NCBI GenBank assembly: GCA_964629825.1
Contig: CAZVUW010000125.1
Location: 1 to 7,534 of the forward strand
DNA: 7,534 nt
Source: CAZVUW01 sp964629825
Lineage (GTDB): Bacteria; Actinomycetota; Nitriliruptoria; Euzebyales; Egibacteraceae
Direction of reading: 5' to 3'
Position 1 is the first letter of the stretch, and every line of letters begins with the position of its first letter. The notes below the pieces were generated by a model. The model had not been told where the DNA came from. It searched no databases and saw only the letters and a list, made by a program, of their open reading frames with translations. A program made the translations under genes and the position numbers. Shown here in pieces: positions 5,061 to 7,534 of this stretch.

Positions 5061-6053
5061 GTGCACGCACCCGATGGCTTCCTCAACGCGGGCACCGCGG
5101 TCGCGACGGGCGCCGTGAGCGGCGGCGCGATCGCCGTCGCGCTGCGGCAGGCGCGCGACCAGCTGCTGGACAAGCAGGTGCCCTTGGCCGGACTGGCCGC
5201 GGCGTTCATCTTCGCGGCGCAGATGTTCAACTTCCCCGTGGCGGGTGGGACGTCGGGTCACCTGCTCGGCGGCGCGCTGGCGGCCGTGCTGCTCGGCCCC
5301 GCGCTCGGAGCGCTTGCGGTCACCGTGGTGGTGGTCGTGCAGGCGCTGGCCTTCGCGGACGGGGGGCTGACAGCGCTCGGCTACAACATCCTCAACATGG
5401 CCATCGTGACCGCGTTCGGCGGCTACGCGGTCTTCAGCCTGCTGCGGCGATTCCTGCCGAGGAGCCGCACCGGGGTGGTCGTCGCCACCGGCATCGCGGC
5501 CGGGATCTCGGTCGTGCTCTCCGCGATGGCCTTCTCGGTGGAGTGGCTGTTCGGCGCCACCGCGCCGGTGCCGTTCGACCGGGTGTTCATCGCCATGGTC
5601 GGGGTGCACATCCTGATCGGGATCGGTGAGGGCGTGATCAGCGCTCTCACCGTCGGCGCGGTCCTGTCCGTGCGACCGGACCTCGTCTACGGGGCGCGGG
5701 ACCTCGAGGCCGGTGCAGCTCGCCGCGGCATCGGGACGCGGGGGTTCGCGATCGCCGCGCTGGTGGCAACCCTCCTCGTCGCCATGGGGATCAGCCAGCT
5801 CGCGGTCGACGACCCGGATGGCCTCGAGCGGGTGGCCATCGAAGAGGGGTTCGCGGAGAGCGCGCGTGACCACGCCCTGGACAGCAGCCTGTTCGCCGAC
5901 TACGCCACGGCGGGAGTCGAGGACGAGCGGGTCAGCCTCGCCCTGGCAGGCGGCGCCGGCGCAATCGTGACGCTGCTGGTCGGCACCGGTCTGGCGATGG
6001 CCGTCCGCGGCCGCCGGCGCGACCGGCTGACCTCCGCCGGAGCGTCGGCCTGA
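5061..6053 (+). CDS. cbiM: Cobalt/nickel ECF transporter S-component, CbiM/NikM fused to PDGLE (NikN-like) domain
   Basis: This 330-residue membrane protein is the substrate-binding component of an energy-coupling-factor importer for Co2+ or Ni2+. I chose the GTG at 5061: AAGGAG lies 7 bases upstream, and it gives the N-terminus (M)HAPDGFLNAG, the family's MHxPDGFL metal-binding start. His2 and, in GGTSGHLLGG, His67 then fall exactly where the Ni2+ ligands of NikM2 lie. The CbiM/NikM membrane domain (1-205) also has FADGGLTALGYNILNMA (98-114) and VGVHILIGIGEGVISA (180-195). From about 228 there is a transmembrane helix, DDPDGLERVA (250-259), an extracytoplasmic stretch and a last helix (about 295-318); this is the PDGLE domain that replaces a separate CbiN/NikN. 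The fused form is often assigned to nickel, but the sequence alone does not settle Ni versus Co. It is first in an operon with cbiQ and cbiO. Confidence 0.9.
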   Translation: MHAPDGFLNAGTAVATGAVSGGAIAVALRQARDQLLDKQVPLAGLAAAFIFAAQMFNFPVAGGTSGHLLGGALAAVLLGPALGALAVTVVVVVQALAFADGGLTALGYNILNMAIVTAFGGYAVFSLLRRFLPRSRTGVVVATGIAAGISVVLSAMAFSVEWLFGATAPVPFDRVFIAMVGVHILIGIGEGVISALTVGAVLSVRPDLVYGARDLEAGAARRGIGTRGFAIAALVATLLVAMGISQLAVDDPDGLERVAIEEGFAESARDHALDSSLFADYATAGVEDERVSLALAGGAGAIVTLLVGTGLAMAVRGRRRDRLTSAGASA

Positions 6054-6056
6054 CCG

Positions 6057-6821
6057 ATGGGCGCAGGCCACGCGCACGCCCTCTACGTCCACGAGCACAG
6101 CCTCGTCCACCGTCTCCCGCCCGAGGTGAAGGTCGCGGCCACGTTCGCCTTCGCCGTGGCGGTCGCGGTCACCCCCCGGGAGCGGATCTGGGCGTTCGCC
6201 GTGCATGCCTGCGTCCTGGCTGCGACGGCGCGGATCGCACGCACGCCGTTCCGCTTCATCGCCGCGCGCACGCTGGTGGTTCTGCCGTTCGTGGCGTTCG
6301 CGTTCCTGATCCCCTTCGTGGCGTCAGGCGAGCGCATCGATGTCCTGGGCGTCCCGGTCTCGCGTGAGGGGCTCTGGGGTGCCTGGAACATCCTCGCCAA
6401 GGCCCTGCTCGGGGTGACCGCCAGCATCCTGCTTGCTGCGACCACGCCGGTTCCCGACATCCTTCGGGGCCTGGAGCGGCTGCGCATACCCCCGCCCCTG
6501 ACGAACATCGCGATGTTCATGGTCCGCTACCTCGAGCTCGTGGCAGACGAGCTCGGACGCACGCGCACCGCCATGGCAGCCCGGGGCTACTCCCCCCGCT
6601 GGCTGTGGCAGGCGCGGCCGCTGGCGAACGCGGCCGGCGCGGTCTTCATCCGCACCTACGAGCGCGGCGAACGGGTGCACGCCGCGATGCTCGCACGCGG
6701 CTTCACCGGGGTCATGCCACCGCTAGGCCACGCGCTCGCGCGCCGGCAGGACTGGCTGCTCGGGATCGCACCCGCCGCCGTGGCCGCGCTCACTGCAGCG
6801 GTGGCGTTGTGGCCGGCATGA
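6057..6821 (+). CDS. cbiQ: ECF transporter T-component CbiQ/NikQ (EcfT family transmembrane protein)
   Basis: This 254-residue integral membrane protein couples ATP hydrolysis by the CbiO ATPases to the metal-binding component. It starts with a histidine-rich segment (His5, 7, 12, 14 and 18) leading into SLVHRLPPEVKVAATFAFAV, the usual CbiQ opening before the first helix. Hydrophobic helices follow at about 25-40, 46-60, 70-90, 110-130 and 233-252. The two cytoplasmic Ala-Arg-Gly motifs that dock on the ATPase grooves are present: AARGYSP at 174-180 and LARGFTG at 212-218. Their spacing and length are normal. The ATG at 6057 lies 3 bases after the cbiM stop with no strong ribosome site of its own, so translational coupling is likely. 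The stop overlaps the next start in an ATGA arrangement. Confidence 0.92.
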   Translation: MGAGHAHALYVHEHSLVHRLPPEVKVAATFAFAVAVAVTPRERIWAFAVHACVLAATARIARTPFRFIAARTLVVLPFVAFAFLIPFVASGERIDVLGVPVSREGLWGAWNILAKALLGVTASILLAATTPVPDILRGLERLRIPPPLTNIAMFMVRYLELVADELGRTRTAMAARGYSPRWLWQARPLANAAGAVFIRTYERGERVHAAMLARGFTGVMPPLGHALARRQDWLLGIAPAAVAALTAAVALWPA

Positions 6822-7534
6822 ACCCGGACCTGACCGTCAGCGGCCTGAGGTTCGTCTACCCCGACGGACGCGAGGCCCTGCGGGGTGTGGATCTGACCGT
6901 CAACCCAGGCGAGCGCGTGGCCGTGCTCGGCCCCAACGGTGCAGGCAAGACGACTCTGGCGCTGCACTGCAACGGCATCCTGCGAGCTCACGCCGGGACG
7001 ATCACGGTCGGCGGCCTGCAGCTCGAGGACGACACCCTGCCGGAGATCCGGCGCCGGGTCGGGCTGGTGTTCCAGAACGCCGATGACCAGCTGTTCATGC
7101 CGACCGTCGGCGAGGACGTCGCCTTCGGACCGGCCAACCTGGGCCTGCGCGACGAGGAGCTGAAGCAGCGCGTCCAGTGGGCGCTGGGCGCCGTCGACCT
7201 GAGCGCGGACGCCGATCGCGCACCGCATCACCTGTCCGGCGGCGAGAAGCGCCGCGCGGCGCTGGCGACCGTCCTCGCCATGCAGCCCGAGGTGCTGGTG
7301 CTCGACGAGCCCACGGCCAACCTCGACCCATACGGGCGGCGCCAGCTCGCGCAGATCCTGCTTGATCTTCCGATGACGCAGATCATCATCACCCACGACC
7401 TGCCCTTCGCGCTCGAGCTGTGCCCGCGCGCCCTGATCATGGACGGCGGTCGCGTCGTCGCGGACGGGCCGACCGCCGACGTCCTAGCGGATGAGGAGGC
7501 TCTGCGTGCCCACCGCCTGGAGCTCCCTTTTGCC
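6818..7534 (+). CDS. cbiO: ECF transporter ATPase CbiO/NikO (3' end cut by window edge)
   Basis: This is the cytoplasmic ABC ATPase that powers cobalt/nickel uptake through CbiQ. The start ATG at 6818 overlaps the cbiQ stop by four bases (ATGA). The frame stays open for 239 codons to the window edge. All ABC motifs are present: Walker A GPNGAGKTT (38-46), Q-loop VFQNADDQLF (84-93), signature LSGGEKRR (139-146), Walker B VLVLDEP (159-165) with catalytic Glu164, D-loop NLD (168-170), and the switch histidine His193 (IIITHD). The variant signature LSGGEKRR, and the QNADDQLF stretch after the Q-loop, are characteristic of the CbiO group rather than general ABC importers. The visible end HRLELPFA resembles the usual C-terminus, so few codons are likely missing. 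Genes beyond the edge cannot be seen. Confidence 0.95.
   Translation, partial: MNPDLTVSGLRFVYPDGREALRGVDLTVNPGERVAVLGPNGAGKTTLALHCNGILRAHAGTITVGGLQLEDDTLPEIRRRVGLVFQNADDQLFMPTVGEDVAFGPANLGLRDEELKQRVQWALGAVDLSADADRAPHHLSGGEKRRAALATVLAMQPEVLVLDEPTANLDPYGRRQLAQILLDLPMTQIIITHDLPFALELCPRALIMDGGRVVADGPTADVLADEEALRAHRLELPFA

Noticed and set aside
5013..6206. A 397-codon minus-strand open frame opposite the cbiM gene
   Set aside because: The product is an Arg/His/Asp/Gly-rich shadow sequence with no domain, lying opposite a well-supported membrane protein.

Overview
The window is GC-rich DNA (roughly 70%) with strong G/C at third codon positions, several GTG starts, a SufR-SufB pair and at least two genes that look leaderless. 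Together these point to a member of the Actinomycetota, possibly a deep-branching class. That placement is inference; no rRNA or other phylogenetic marker is present. I see no integrase, transposase, tRNA, rRNA or CRISPR array, so this looks like ordinary chromosome.

Layout. (1) 1-1268, minus strand: the start of an iron-sulfur cluster assembly operon. The regulator sufR comes first and overlaps the 5' part of sufB, which runs off the left edge. sufR appears to start on a leaderless GTG just behind a -10 box, with a palindrome in the promoter that is a good candidate for its own operator. (2) 1269-1576: a 308-base gap filled largely by two tandem copies of a structured repeat of about 128 bp. 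(3) 1577-3213, minus strand: a nucleotidyltransferase of the GDP-mannose/dTDP-glucose pyrophosphorylase type, followed 62 bases later by a stand-alone response-regulator receiver protein. (4) 3214-3471: a leader region plus a strong Rho-independent terminator belonging to the next gene. (5) 3472-3840, minus strand: a small S1-domain RNA-binding protein with an arginine-rich tail. (6) 3908-4897, plus strand: a PIG3-type NAD(P)H:quinone oxidoreductase, divergent from the S1 gene. (7) 5061-7534, plus strand: a tightly packed cobalt/nickel ECF transporter operon in the order M(N)-Q-O. The ATPase gene is cut by the right edge, probably only a few codons before its end.

How it works together. The sufR-sufB pair builds Fe-S clusters and probably regulates itself through a cluster carried by SufR. 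The ECF operon imports Ni2+ or Co2+: the CbiM/NikM-PDGLE fusion binds the metal (His2 and His67 are in the expected places), the CbiQ T-component couples it, and CbiO-type ATPases power it. A 21-bp dyad directly behind the transporter's -10 box looks like a metalloregulator operator. The other genes (sugar nucleotide synthesis, receiver protein, S1 protein, quinone reductase) are housekeeping-type. I found no clearly new multi-gene system. The items most worth checking are the two candidate metal/Fe-S operators, the leaderless starts and the tandem structured repeat.
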